DNA of 64,000 bases. Source: VAXT01 sp963850415. GTDB lineage: Bacteria; Actinomycetota; Thermoleophilia; Gaiellales; Gaiellaceae. The notes under the pieces are model-generated. The model was not told where the DNA came from, made no database searches, and was given only the letters and a program-made list of their open reading frames with translations. Within the stretch, counting starts at the first letter, position 1. Each line of letters opens with the position of its first letter. Below, in pieces: positions 26,601 through 34,874 of the stretch. The DNA is taken from assembly GCA_963850415.1 (NCBI GenBank), contig CAWKLE010000004.1:124001-188000 (forward strand). Direction: 5' to 3'. The position numbers were made by a program, and so were the translations under genes.

Positions 26601-27554
26601 CTATTCCGCGGTCGGGCGCCTGCCCATCAGCCCGGCGATCAGGTCGTCGAGGCTCTTGCCCTCGAGGATGTCGCAGACGGCGCTCGTGATCGGCATCTCG
26701 ACGCCGACCCGCCTGGACAGGTCGCGCAGCACGAGCGCCGTGGTCAGTCCCTCGACGGTGCCGATCTCGGCGGCCGCCTCCTCGGGCGAGGCGCCGCGCG
26801 CAATCAGCTCCCCGGCGCGGCGGTTGCGCCCGAGGTGCGACCAGCAGGTGGCGATCAGGTCACCCAGGCCCGCGAGCCCGGAGAACGTCTCGCCGCGGGC
26901 GCCGCAGGCCTCGCCCAGCCGCGCCATCTCCGCAAGCCCGCGCGTGACGATCCCGGCCTTGGCGTTGTCCCCGAGGCCGAGCCCGTCGACCCCGCCCGCG
27001 GCGAGCGCCATCACGTTCTTCGAGGCCGCCGCGAGCTCGACCCCGACCAGATCCTCGTTCACGTAGACGCGGAAGATCAACGAGTTCAGCTCGTGCTGGA
27101 GCCGTTCGGCGAGCGCCACGTCCGCGCTCGCGATCACGGCCGCAGCGGGCAGGCCGTGGCCGATCTCCTCGGCGAAGTTCGGCCCCGAGAGGACGGCCAC
27201 GGGGCGGTCGCCGAGAAGCGTCGAGAGCCGGTTCCCGGTCGCGGGATCGAGGCCCTTCGTGAGGCTGAGCACAGGCCCGTCCTCGGGCAGCGCAGCGACG
27301 ACGTCCGAGAACGCCCGGCTCGGGACCGCGATCACGACGAGCTCCGACTCGCTCAGCGGCGCGTCGTCGAGCGGCGCCGCCGAGATTCCCTCCAGCGACA
27401 CGTCTGCGAGGTACCGCGGGTTGCGCCCCGTCTCGGCGATCGCGCGCGCCTGCTCGGGATCGCGGGCCGCGAGCGTGACCTCGTGTCCCCGCTCGGCCAG
27501 CACGCGGGCGAACGCCGTCCCCCACGCTCCAGCACCGACGACGACGGCCTTCAC
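26601..27554 (-). CDS. gpsA: NAD(P)-dependent glycerol-3-phosphate dehydrogenase
   Basis: A 317-residue GpsA: KAVVVGAGAWGTAFARVLAE (Rossmann loop), SLTKGLDPATG, LSGPNFAEEIGHGLPAA, and the catalytic Lys region ASKNVMALAAGGVDGLGLGDN. It makes sn-glycerol 3-phosphate for phospholipids, which plsC two genes upstream helps to acylate. GTG start at 27554 overlaps the der stop (GTGA). Confidence 0.96.
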   Translation of the reverse strand: MKAVVVGAGAWGTAFARVLAERGHEVTLAARDPEQARAIAETGRNPRYLADVSLEGISAAPLDDAPLSESELVVIAVPSRAFSDVVAALPEDGPVLSLTKGLDPATGNRLSTLLGDRPVAVLSGPNFAEEIGHGLPAAAVIASADVALAERLQHELNSLIFRVYVNEDLVGVELAAASKNVMALAAGGVDGLGLGDNAKAGIVTRGLAEMARLGEACGARGETFSGLAGLGDLIATCWSHLGRNRRAGELIARGASPEEAAAEIGTVEGLTTALVLRDLSRRVGVEMPITSAVCDILEGKSLDDLIAGLMGRRPTAE

Positions 27555-28861
27555 GAGCGGCGCACGAAGTCGATCGCCACGGGCACGCCTTCGAGCTCGA
27601 ACCGCTCTCGGAGCTGGTTCTCCACCCAGTAGCCGTAGTCCCGTGTGATCAGGCCGGGGTCGTTGACGAAGAAGCGGAAGCGCGGCGGGCGCACGGTGGT
27701 CTGGGTTCCGTACAGGAGGTTGAGGCTCTTTCCGTTTCGGGACGGAGGCTGGCGGACCTGCCGCAGCTCGCTCAGGAAGCGGTTCAGCTCGCCGGTCGGG
27801 ACGCGCGAGGTGTATTTGCCGTAGAGCTCCTCGACCTTGTCGAGCACCTTGCCGACCCCGCGGTTCGTCTTCGCCGAGGCGGCCACGATCGGCGGACGCT
27901 GTCTGAGGCGAGGCGCGAGCCGCTCGCGCACGTCCTCCATCCCGACCTCCGCGATGTCCCACTTCGAGAGCACGACGAGCGTCGAGGACATCGACTTCCG
28001 GGCGACGTCCGCAATCGACAGGTCCTGCTCGACCACGCCCTCGCTCGAGTCGATGAGGACGAGCGCGACGTCGGCCCGTTCCGCCGCCTGGAGGGCGCGC
28101 AGCTCCGAGTAGTACTCGATGCCCTGTCGCTGCCTGCGCTTGCGGCGGAGGCCGGCGGTGTCGACGAGGACGAACGTCCGCTCGCCGCGCCGGAGCACGG
28201 TGTCGATCGAGTCGCGGGTCGTTCCCGGCTGCTCGGAGACGATCACCCGCTCTTCGCCGAGCAACGCGTTCAGGAGGCTCGACTTGCCGACGTTCGGCCG
28301 CCCGAGAATCGCGACGCGGATCGCCTCCTCGCTCGCCTCGGCCGGCCCGCCTCCGGGAAGCCGGGCGACGATCGCGTCGAGCAGGTCGCCGGTCCCGTGC
28401 CCGTGCACCGACGACACGGGGACCGGGTCGCCGAGCCCGAGCCGGTGGAACTCGAACGCCTCGGCCTCCCGCCCCGGCTCGTCGATCTTGTTGGCGATCA
28501 GGAAGATCGGCTTGCGCGAGTGGCGCAGGATCGCCGCCAGCTCCTCGTCGCCCGGAGTGATCCCGGCCCGCGTGTCGAGGACGAAGAGGACGAGGTCGGC
28601 CTCGGCGATCGCGCGTCGCGCCTGCTCGGCGACCTGCTGCGTCAGCGGCGACGGGTCGGCGACGTCCACGCCGCCGGTGTCGACGAGCAGGAAGCGCTGG
28701 CCGGCCCACTCGCAGACGACCTCCTTCCGGTCGCGCGTCACGCCGGGTGTCTCGTGGACGACCGCCTGGCGCGAGCCCGTCAGCCGGTTGACGAGCGTCG
28801 ACTTGCCGACGTTCGGGAAGCCGACGACCGCGACCGTGCCGAGCAGTTCCTCGCTGCTCAC
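27551..28861 (-). CDS. der: Ribosome-associated GTPase Der (EngA)
   Basis: A 436-residue protein with two tandem GTPase domains: G1 motifs GFPNVGKST and GRPNVGKSS, G3 DTGG and DTAG, G4 NKID and SKWD, then a KH-like C-terminal domain (RPPRFRFFVNDPGLI). It acts in 50S subunit assembly. The start overlaps the plsC stop by four bases. Confidence 0.97.
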   Translation of the reverse strand: MSSEELLGTVAVVGFPNVGKSTLVNRLTGSRQAVVHETPGVTRDRKEVVCEWAGQRFLLVDTGGVDVADPSPLTQQVAEQARRAIAEADLVLFVLDTRAGITPGDEELAAILRHSRKPIFLIANKIDEPGREAEAFEFHRLGLGDPVPVSSVHGHGTGDLLDAIVARLPGGGPAEASEEAIRVAILGRPNVGKSSLLNALLGEERVIVSEQPGTTRDSIDTVLRRGERTFVLVDTAGLRRKRRQRQGIEYYSELRALQAAERADVALVLIDSSEGVVEQDLSIADVARKSMSSTLVVLSKWDIAEVGMEDVRERLAPRLRQRPPIVAASAKTNRGVGKVLDKVEELYGKYTSRVPTGELNRFLSELRQVRQPPSRNGKSLNLLYGTQTTVRPPRFRFFVNDPGLITRDYGYWVENQLRERFELEGVPVAIDFVRRS

Positions 28862-29505
28862 GGAGGTGTGGCGAAGTCGGGGCGGCCGTTCTCGTGCAGG
28901 CCCCCGAGCCAGCGCCAGAGCCGGTGGATCTCGTCCTGGATCAGCGCCGAGCCCTCCCGGTAGCCCTTGCCCGAGCGCGGGATGCCCTCGAAACGCATCG
29001 GCTCGCCCCAGGCGATGGACACCGGATGGAAGTTGCCGAGCGTCCAGAACTGGCTCCCGTAGATCGCGGCCGGGACGACTGGAACGTCCTCCTGGAGGGC
29101 GACCATGGCCGCGCCCGGCATCGCCTCTCCGGGCATGCCGTTCTTCTGCCGCGTCCCCTCGACGAAGAGGCCGAGCGCATCTCCATCACGAACGATCTCG
29201 CGCATCGCTCTAATCGCTTCGCGGTCGGACTCGCCCCGGCGCACGGAGCGGGCTCCGAACGCGCGGATCAGGTGCCCGAGTCCGAAGTGGCTGTGGATCT
29301 CGCTCTTCGCGAGGTAGTGGATCGTCCGCGGACAGGTCGACCCGAAGGCGGGCGGGTCGATCCACGAGAAGTGGTTGAAGGCGAGGACGACTCCGCCCTC
29401 CAGCGGTACGCGCTCGGCTCCGTAGTTCTTGAGAGGCGCGAAGAGCCTCGTGAGCGGCTCGATCGTCAACCGCCCGACCGCCCAGACCGCGTCGACGTTG
29501 CTCAT
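28858..29505 (-). CDS. plsC: 1-acyl-sn-glycerol-3-phosphate acyltransferase
   Basis: A 215-residue PlsC-type acyltransferase with catalytic FNHFSWIDPP (NHx4D) and substrate loop FVEGTRQKNGMPG (EGTR). It adds the second acyl chain to make phosphatidic acid. ATG at 29505. Located between cmk and der, six bases from cmk, in the same transcription unit. Confidence 0.94.
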   Translation of the reverse strand: MSNVDAVWAVGRLTIEPLTRLFAPLKNYGAERVPLEGGVVLAFNHFSWIDPPAFGSTCPRTIHYLAKSEIHSHFGLGHLIRAFGARSVRRGESDREAIRAMREIVRDGDALGLFVEGTRQKNGMPGEAMPGAAMVALQEDVPVVPAAIYGSQFWTLGNFHPVSIAWGEPMRFEGIPRSGKGYREGSALIQDEIHRLWRWLGGLHENGRPDFATPP

Positions 29506-29511
29506 GCGGGC

Positions 29512-30234
29512 CTAGGCACCGCTTGCGGTGCCGTCATCAGGACGTGCGGGCTCTGCCCGCTCGTCCGTCGGAAATGACCGATCGACCCCTCCGACTGGAA
29601 GGGACCGCTCCGAGCGCGATCGTACGATGGCCTCGATGCGGTCGACGACGTCGTCGACGTCGAGGTCGCTCGTGTCGATCTCGAGCGCATCCTCGGCAGG
29701 TTGCATCCGGGCGCGGTCGCTGTCGTCGCGCGCGCGAAGATCGGTGGCGAGAGCGTCGGCGCCGATGTCGGGCCGCTCGGCCTGGCGACGCTCCTCTCGC
29801 ACGCGGCGCTCGGCGACGAGATAGACCTTCACGTCCGCGGTCGGGCAGACGATCGTCCCGATGTCGCGCCCCTCGATGACCGCGTCGCCGAGCTCGGACA
29901 GCTCCCGCTGCCGCTCGCGCATCACCTCGCGCACCTCCGGGTGGCGGGCGACGACCGGGACCATGCGGTCGATTCGGGACTGCCTGATCGCCGAGGTCAC
30001 GTCGCTGCCCGCGATCGAGACGCGGCCCGACTCGTCCAGCTCGACCCGGTCCTTCCGCGCCAGCTCGCCCAACCGCTCGCCCTCGCCGAGGTCGATCCCC
30101 TCCTGCATGGCGAGCCAGGTCAGCGCGCGGTACATGGCGCCGGTGTCGAGGTAGCGGAAGCCGAGGCGCTCCGCGAGGCGGCTTGCGACCGTGCTTTTGC
30201 CGGCCCCTGCGGGCCCGTCGATGGTGACGATCAT
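29512..30234 (-). CDS. cmk: Cytidylate kinase
   Basis: A 240-residue CMP kinase: TIDGPAGAGKSTVASRLA, YLDTGAMYRALTW, IEGRDIGTIVCPTADVKVYL. It phosphorylates CMP/dCMP. The C-terminus has about 25 extra disordered residues (SLPVGGVDRSFPTDERAEPA). The start overlaps the aroA stop. The aroA-cmk pairing is common in bacteria. Confidence 0.96.
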   Translation of the reverse strand: MIVTIDGPAGAGKSTVASRLAERLGFRYLDTGAMYRALTWLAMQEGIDLGEGERLGELARKDRVELDESGRVSIAGSDVTSAIRQSRIDRMVPVVARHPEVREVMRERQRELSELGDAVIEGRDIGTIVCPTADVKVYLVAERRVREERRQAERPDIGADALATDLRARDDSDRARMQPAEDALEIDTSDLDVDDVVDRIEAIVRSRSERSLPVGGVDRSFPTDERAEPARPDDGTASGA

Positions 30235-31514
30235 CTCTGTGCGATCGACTCGAGAAGGTCGAAGAATCCGGGGAAGCTTATCGCCACGGCTTCGGCGCCC
30301 TCGAGGCGCACGCCTTCACGCGAGACGAGACCGGCGATCGCCCCGAGCATCGCGAGCCGGTGATCGCCGAACGAGCCCATGCCCCCACCCCTGGGGCGGG
30401 ATGGGACCCCTCTCACCCTGAAGCCATCATCGCTGGCCGCGATGCGCACGCCAAGGGCTTTCAGCGAAGTTGTCACGGTTTCGATCCGGTCCGTTTCCTT
30501 TACCCGGAGCTCCCCGGCGCCGCGGACGACCGTCTCGCCGCGGGCCAGCCCGGCGGCGAGCGCGACCAGGGGCAGCTCGTCGATCAGGCTGGGCACCTCG
30601 TCGGCGTCGACCTGAGTCGCGGTCAGCGGCGCCGAGCGCACCTCGAGGTCGGCGACCGGTTCGCCGCCTTCCGTCCGCCGGTTGAAGACGGCGATGTTCG
30701 CGCCCATGCGCTCGAGGACACCGAGCAGCCCGGTGCGAGTCGGATTGACGTTCACACCCTGGACGAGCAGCTCCGACCCGCTGAGCAGCGTCGCGGCGAC
30801 GACGAACGGGGCGGCCGACGAGAAGTCGCCAGCGATCCGCACGTCGACCGGCGGCAGGCTGTCGACGGGCGAGACGGAGATCTCGGGGCCGCGGCGCCGG
30901 ACCGCCACGCCCAGCTCACGGAGCAGCCGCTCGGTGTGGTCGCGAGTCGGCTTGCGCTCGACGACGCGGGTCGGGCCGTCCTCGGCGAACAGCCCGGCGA
31001 GCAGCACCGCCGACTTGACCTGCGCGCTCGCCATGGGCGGCTCGTAGCGGATCGGCTTCAGCTGCCCGCCCTCGATCACGAGCGGCGCGTGGCCGTCGGT
31101 CGTCTCGATCACGGCGCCCATCTGTCGCAGCGGCTCGGCGATCCGCTCCTGCGGGCGGCTCGAGAGCGACTCGTCGCCGACGAGCTCGAAGCGGCCCTCC
31201 TGGCCGGCGAGGATTCCGGCAGTCAGGCGCATCACGGTCCCGGCGTTGCCGAAGTCGAGCGCTTCGTCCGGTGCGCGCAGCCCGCGCAGTCCGACGCCCC
31301 GAACGCGAACCGTCTCGGAGCCGTCGTCGTCGACCTCGGCCCCGAGTTGCTGTACAACCGAGATCGCCGTCTCCGTGTCGGCCGCACGCCCGAAACCGTC
31401 GATCCGGCTCTCGCCGTCCGCGATCGCGCCGAGCAGCACCGCACGCTGGCAGATCCCTTTCACCCCCGGCACCGCGATCGCGCCCTCGATCGACGCCGCG
31501 GGCTCGATCTTCAT
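30231..31514 (-). CDS. aroA: EPSP synthase (3-phosphoshikimate 1-carboxyvinyltransferase) with a variant substrate loop
   Basis: A 427-residue two-domain EPSP synthase: DFGNAGTVMRL, ASAQVKSAVLLAGL, DFSSAAPFVVAA, ELRVKETDRI, FGDHRLAM. It joins shikimate 3-phosphate and PEP. The first motif is PGVKGICQRAVLLGA instead of the usual PGxKSxSxRA: the Lys and Arg are kept, but the phosphate-contacting Ser is Gly. This appears lineage-typical rather than damage, because the rest is intact. ATG at 31514 overlaps the tyrA stop. Confidence 0.93.
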   Translation of the reverse strand: MKIEPAASIEGAIAVPGVKGICQRAVLLGAIADGESRIDGFGRAADTETAISVVQQLGAEVDDDGSETVRVRGVGLRGLRAPDEALDFGNAGTVMRLTAGILAGQEGRFELVGDESLSSRPQERIAEPLRQMGAVIETTDGHAPLVIEGGQLKPIRYEPPMASAQVKSAVLLAGLFAEDGPTRVVERKPTRDHTERLLRELGVAVRRRGPEISVSPVDSLPPVDVRIAGDFSSAAPFVVAATLLSGSELLVQGVNVNPTRTGLLGVLERMGANIAVFNRRTEGGEPVADLEVRSAPLTATQVDADEVPSLIDELPLVALAAGLARGETVVRGAGELRVKETDRIETVTTSLKALGVRIAASDDGFRVRGVPSRPRGGGMGSFGDHRLAMLGAIAGLVSREGVRLEGAEAVAISFPGFFDLLESIAQR

Positions 31515-32599
31515 TCGTCGAGGATCGGGGACACGACGACCCCGTACCCCTGCTGCTCGAGCAGCTCGGCGGCCCGGTTCGCCTCCCGCTCGCCGCTGAT
31601 CAGCAGCATGAGCACGCCGCCGCGCTCGGGCGAGAGGTGCTGCAGCTCGAAGTCCTCGATGTTGATCCGCTCCGCGCCCAGCCCCTGCGTGATCGCCGCC
31701 AGCACGCCGGCCCGGTCGGGCACGTGAACACGCAGGCGCTGCAGCGCGCCGGGGTCGGAGTACGCGACCTCGAGCATGCGCCGCCGGTTCCCGGACGCCT
31801 CGCCGATCCAACGCGCGACGAAGCCGGCATCGCCCGCCGCGAGCGCCTCCTCGAGCTTTTCGATCCGGCGCCGGTGCTCCGCGAGCGAGTCGCGTAGCGG
31901 CACCGCATTGTCGAGGAAGATGTCGACCCAGATGCGCGGGTTGGCCCCGGCGACACGCGTCACGTCGCGAAGGGAGCCGCCCGCGGACAACAGCGGATCG
32001 TGACCCTCGACCCTCGTCGCGCCGGCCTGGTTGACGATCAGGTTCGCGAGCGCGTGTGGAAGGTGACTCGTCAGCGCGACGATCCGGTCGTGCGCCTCGG
32101 GGTCGACCGCGACCGGCGTCGCGCCGAGCCCGGAGACGAACGCGTGCACGAGCCGGTAGCGCTGGGCATCGGTCTCGGGGAGCGGGGTCAGGAACCAGGT
32201 CGCACCCTGGAAGAGCTCGCCGCTTGCGTGGTCCGGCCCGCGCGCCTCGGAGCCGCAGACGGGATGCCCGCCCACGAAGCGAGGCGATCCGTTCGCGCCC
32301 GAGCAGACGGCTGACTTCGTCGAGCCGACGTCCGTCACCGTGCACTCGTCCGGCGCGGCCGCGAGCACGGTCTGGACCTCGCGGGCGAGCTGCGCGACCG
32401 GTGCCGCGACGACGGCGAGCTCCGAACCCCGGAGCGCGTCCTCCCGCGACGGAGCGGCCTCGTCGACGGCGCCCTTCTCGACCGCGCCCTGGAGCGCATT
32501 CGGATCGGGGTCGAAGCCGACCACCTCCGCGCCTGCCCTCTTCGCAGCCAGCCCCACCGAGGCCCCGATCAGCCCCGTCCCGACGAGCGCGACGCGCAC
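31511..32599 (-). CDS. tyrA: Prephenate dehydrogenase with C-terminal ACT domain
   Basis: A 362-residue protein: Rossmann fingerprint VALVGTGLIGASVGLAA, catalytic/prephenate region GGHPVCGSEARGPDHAS, SHLPHALANLIV, then an ACT domain (RVHVPDRAGVLAAITQGLGA) for allosteric control, probably by tyrosine. GTG start at 32599 overlaps the aroG stop by one base. It converts prephenate, from the chorismate mutase encoded divergently, toward tyrosine. Confidence 0.93.
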   Translation of the reverse strand: MRVALVGTGLIGASVGLAAKRAGAEVVGFDPDPNALQGAVEKGAVDEAAPSREDALRGSELAVVAAPVAQLAREVQTVLAAAPDECTVTDVGSTKSAVCSGANGSPRFVGGHPVCGSEARGPDHASGELFQGATWFLTPLPETDAQRYRLVHAFVSGLGATPVAVDPEAHDRIVALTSHLPHALANLIVNQAGATRVEGHDPLLSAGGSLRDVTRVAGANPRIWVDIFLDNAVPLRDSLAEHRRRIEKLEEALAAGDAGFVARWIGEASGNRRRMLEVAYSDPGALQRLRVHVPDRAGVLAAITQGLGAERINIEDFELQHLSPERGGVLMLLISGEREANRAAELLEQQGYGVVVSPILDE

Positions 32600-33639
32600 T
32601 ACCCGATCTCTTTGCCCATCAGGGCGACGATCGCGCCCACCTCGGCTGCGAAGTCCGCGAACTGGCTCGTCGGAATCTGCTGAGCGGCATCGGAGAGCGC
32701 CTCCTCGGGATGCGGGTGCGTCTCGACGATGATCCCGTCCGCTCCAACGGCCGCGGCCGCGCGCGCGAGCGGCAGCACGAGGTCGCGCCGGCCAGCGGCG
32801 TGCGACGGGTCGACGATCACCGGCAGGTGCGTCTCGTTCTTGAGCACCGCCACGGCCCCGAGGTCGAGCGTGAAGCGGGTCGCCGTCTCGAAAGTCTTGA
32901 TCCCGCGCTCGCAGAGGATGATCCGGTCGTTGCCCTCCTTGGCCACGTACTCGGCGGCCATCAGCAGCTCCTCGACCGAGGTCGACAGTCCGCGCTTGAG
33001 CAGAACGGGCTTCTCGGCTCGGCCGACCTCCGAGAGCAGAAGGAAGTTCTGGCTGTTCCGCGCGCCGATCTGGATCACGTCCGCGGCCTCGACCACCTCG
33101 TCCACATGCCGCGGGTCCATCAGCTCGGTGACGATCGGGAGCCCCGTCTCCGCCTTCGCTTCCTTGAGCAGCTCCAGCGCCTCGATTCCGAGCCCCTGGA
33201 ACGTGTACGGCGAGGTGCGCGGCTTGAACGCTCCGCCGCGGAGCATCGTGGCGCCGGCGGCGGCGACGACCCGTGCCGTCTCGAGCGTCTGCTCGCGGCT
33301 CTCCACGCTGCACGGCCCGGCGATCAGCCCGAAGTACGTGTCCCCGATGCGGCGCCCGTCGACCTCGATCACGGTCGGGTCGGCGGCGAGCTCACGCGCG
33401 ACGAGGCGGTACGGCTTGATGATCGGGACGACCTGCTCGACCCCCGGATAGCCCTCGACCGGCAGGGTCGCGAGCAGCTCGCGGTCGCCGATCGCTCCGA
33501 TCACCGTCGCCTCGCGCCCGCGGGACACGCGCGCGTCGACTCCTGCCTCCTCGAGCCGCGCGACGACGTGATCCGTCTGGTCCGGCGTCGCCTCCGGGCC
33601 CATGACGATCAGCAGCTCGGGCGAGCCGTTCGTGGCCAT
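32599..33639 (-). CDS. aroF: 3-deoxy-7-phosphoheptulonate (DAHP) synthase, type I-beta
   Basis: A 346-residue enzyme. The N-terminal ferredoxin-like domain (LLIVMGPEATPDQTDHVVAR) precedes a TIM barrel with IAGPCSVES, GGAFKPRTSPYTFQGLG, metal-ligand IVDPSHAAGRR and IVETHPHPEEALSD. It commits PEP and erythrose 4-phosphate to the shikimate pathway. The N-terminal domain typically mediates feedback inhibition. It starts at ATG 33639, 23 bases from the divergent chorismate mutase. Confidence 0.95.
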   Translation of the reverse strand: MATNGSPELLIVMGPEATPDQTDHVVARLEEAGVDARVSRGREATVIGAIGDRELLATLPVEGYPGVEQVVPIIKPYRLVARELAADPTVIEVDGRRIGDTYFGLIAGPCSVESREQTLETARVVAAAGATMLRGGAFKPRTSPYTFQGLGIEALELLKEAKAETGLPIVTELMDPRHVDEVVEAADVIQIGARNSQNFLLLSEVGRAEKPVLLKRGLSTSVEELLMAAEYVAKEGNDRIILCERGIKTFETATRFTLDLGAVAVLKNETHLPVIVDPSHAAGRRDLVLPLARAAAAVGADGIIVETHPHPEEALSDAAQQIPTSQFADFAAEVGAIVALMGKEIG

Positions 33640-33648
33640 TGCCCAGCT

Positions 33649-33658
33649 AGTCTAGATT
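33649..33658. promoter_or_regulatory. Symmetric -10 element between divergent aroF and chorismate mutase genes
   Basis: AGTCTAGATT reads TAGATT rightward (33653-33658) and TAGACT leftward (33654-33649). Both start codons lie four to nine bases from it, so both mRNAs would be leaderless or nearly so. Confidence 0.45.
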
Positions 33659-33662
33659 CGCC

Positions 33663-33947
33663 GTGCCCGATGACACCGACCCAGTCATCCAGCAGTTCCG
33701 GGACAAGATCTCGGACAACGACCGCGCGCTCGTCGAGGCGGTCAACGCGCGGCTGCGCCTCGTCGCCCAGCTGAAGGCCTACAAGGAGTCGCGCGGGATC
33801 GATTTCGTCGACCCGGAACGCGAGGAGTGGATCCTCCGCGACCTGGCGCGCGCGAACCGGGGCCCGCTCTCAGCGGACGGGCTGCACGCGTTCTACGAGC
33901 AGATCTTCGCGCTCACGAAGCGCGAGGTATCGAGCCCGGAGAAGTAG
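33663..33947 (+). CDS. Chorismate mutase (AroQ type)
   Basis: A 94-residue all-helical chorismate mutase: FRDKISDNDRALVEAVNARL, the catalytic Lys/Arg region LVAQLKAYKESRGIDFVDPEREEWI and ADGLHAFYEQIFALTKRE. It converts chorismate to prephenate. GTG start at 33663 without a ribosome-binding site, consistent with a leaderless message. Divergent from aroF and tyrA, giving a compact aromatic cluster. Confidence 0.92.
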   Translation: MPDDTDPVIQQFRDKISDNDRALVEAVNARLRLVAQLKAYKESRGIDFVDPEREEWILRDLARANRGPLSADGLHAFYEQIFALTKREVSSPEK

Positions 33948-33973
33948 TCTCCCGCGCCGTGAGCGCGACCGCG

Positions 33974-34003
33974 AAATCGGATTACCCGAAATCGGATTAC
34001 CCG
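33974..34003. repeat. 15-bp tandem duplication
   Basis: Two perfect copies of AAATCGGATTACCCG at 33974-33988 and 33989-34003. The second copy contains the stop codon of the minus-strand gene at 33997-34311, so the duplication sits exactly at that gene's 3' end. Confidence 0.9.
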
Positions 34004-34311
34004 ACTGCGATCAGGAACCGTTCAACCCACTCCGGCAGCTCGTCGCGACCCAGTTCCCAGCCCAAGAAATAGGCGAGGCTCTCTCCGAGGTTCAATCCAC
34101 CGGTGAAGTCGGAATGATCATCGAGCACGACTACCCAGCCGTCCTCTGCAGGCCGTCGACCCTCGGCAATCGCCGCCCGACCGTCCGGCAGCACGACTCT
34201 CAACTCGTTACCCCGCCGACGATCTATCTGAAGTCCCTCGACGTGGATCCACTCGCCGGGAGCGATCTCGAAGTCGACGGCGCGAGTCTCTTCATTCGTC
34301 ATGGTTGCCAC
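33997..34311 (-). CDS. Hypothetical protein in a lower-GC patch
   Basis: A 104-residue soluble protein, acidic and Trp-rich (PGEWIHVEGLQIDRRRGNEL, VVVLDDHSDF, AYFLGWELGRDELPEWVERF). No family recognised. The local G+C is visibly lower than in neighbouring genes, suggesting recent gain. It is followed by a second small gene on the same strand seven bases upstream; the two probably form one unit. Confidence 0.65.
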   Translation of the reverse strand: MATMTNEETRAVDFEIAPGEWIHVEGLQIDRRRGNELRVVLPDGRAAIAEGRRPAEDGWVVVLDDHSDFTGGLNLGESLAYFLGWELGRDELPEWVERFLIAVG

Positions 34312-34317
34312 TCGCAG

Positions 34318-34722
34318 CTAGTCGCTTCGTACTCGTAAGTACGTACTCAGGAAGTCCTCGAGCGCGCCCACCTGATCGGCCGTAAGGTCGATCATCGGCA
34401 GATCACCCTCCCACGGGGTCGGGGACGATGGTTCGAGCGTCAGCGCCAGCCGGTTGCCTTGGCCGTTCCACACCGCCAGCAATCGACCGCGCTTGATCTC
34501 GGGGTCGCGAACTTCAAACGGTGCAACGGACGGATCCTCCCGAAGAAATCGCGCAAGTTCATCGATCTGCTCCTTCGCGAACCCAACCTGCGCGACACTC
34601 CAAGGCCCGGGGATGCCGCTCATGTTGACGCTGACCGTTTTTCCAGAGCGTGAGGACACAATGCTCAGGCGATGACCGGCCGCATCGCGGAGATCGAACT
34701 GAGGCGAGCGCGTCTGGGCCAC
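34318..34722 (-). CDS. Hypothetical protein, partner of the preceding small gene
   Basis: A 134-residue protein starting at GTG 34722 (MAQTRSPQFDLRDAAGHRLS). Later segments are WSVAQVGFAKEQIDELARFL and LTADQVGALEDFLSTYLRVR. It resembles no family I know. I rejected the longer open frame to 34950 because it would cross the trp control region, and because GATAAT sits six bases before this GTG, giving a plausible leaderless promoter. Lower G+C than the surroundings. Confidence 0.55.
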   Translation of the reverse strand: MAQTRSPQFDLRDAAGHRLSIVSSRSGKTVSVNMSGIPGPWSVAQVGFAKEQIDELARFLREDPSVAPFEVRDPEIKRGRLLAVWNGQGNRLALTLEPSSPTPWEGDLPMIDLTADQVGALEDFLSTYLRVRSD

Positions 34723-34770
34723 GGTCGCATTATCGGAGGCGTTCTCACCGCAGGGGCGCGTTTTGGCCAC

Positions 34771-34799
34771 TTGACTGCCGCGTGCTCCAGCCCTACCCT
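34771..34799 (+). promoter_or_regulatory. Predicted trp operon promoter
   Basis: -35 TTGACT (34771-34776), 17-base spacer, -10 TACCCT (34794-34799). Transcription should begin at about 34806, two or three bases before the leader-peptide ATG at 34809. Confidence 0.65.
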
Positions 34800-34808
34800 G
34801 GAAACCAG

Positions 34809-34874
34809 ATGACTCTCCCGACCTCACTCTGGGCCTGGACCTGGCGCCACGAGCGGGGCGGGAGCGTCGCCTGA
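34809..34874 (+). CDS. trpL: trp operon leader peptide
   Basis: A 21-codon open frame whose middle reads LWAWTWRHERGG, with three Trp codons in a five-codon stretch (TGG at 34830, 34836 and 34842). It lies between the promoter and a terminator hairpin just ahead of trpE. Clustered codons for the end product of the operon are the hallmark of ribosome-mediated attenuation. A ribosome stalled at these codons would free the segment at 34861-34868. The ATG lacks an upstream ribosome-binding site and is almost at the predicted transcript start. Confidence 0.8.
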   Translation: MTLPTSLWAWTWRHERGGSVA

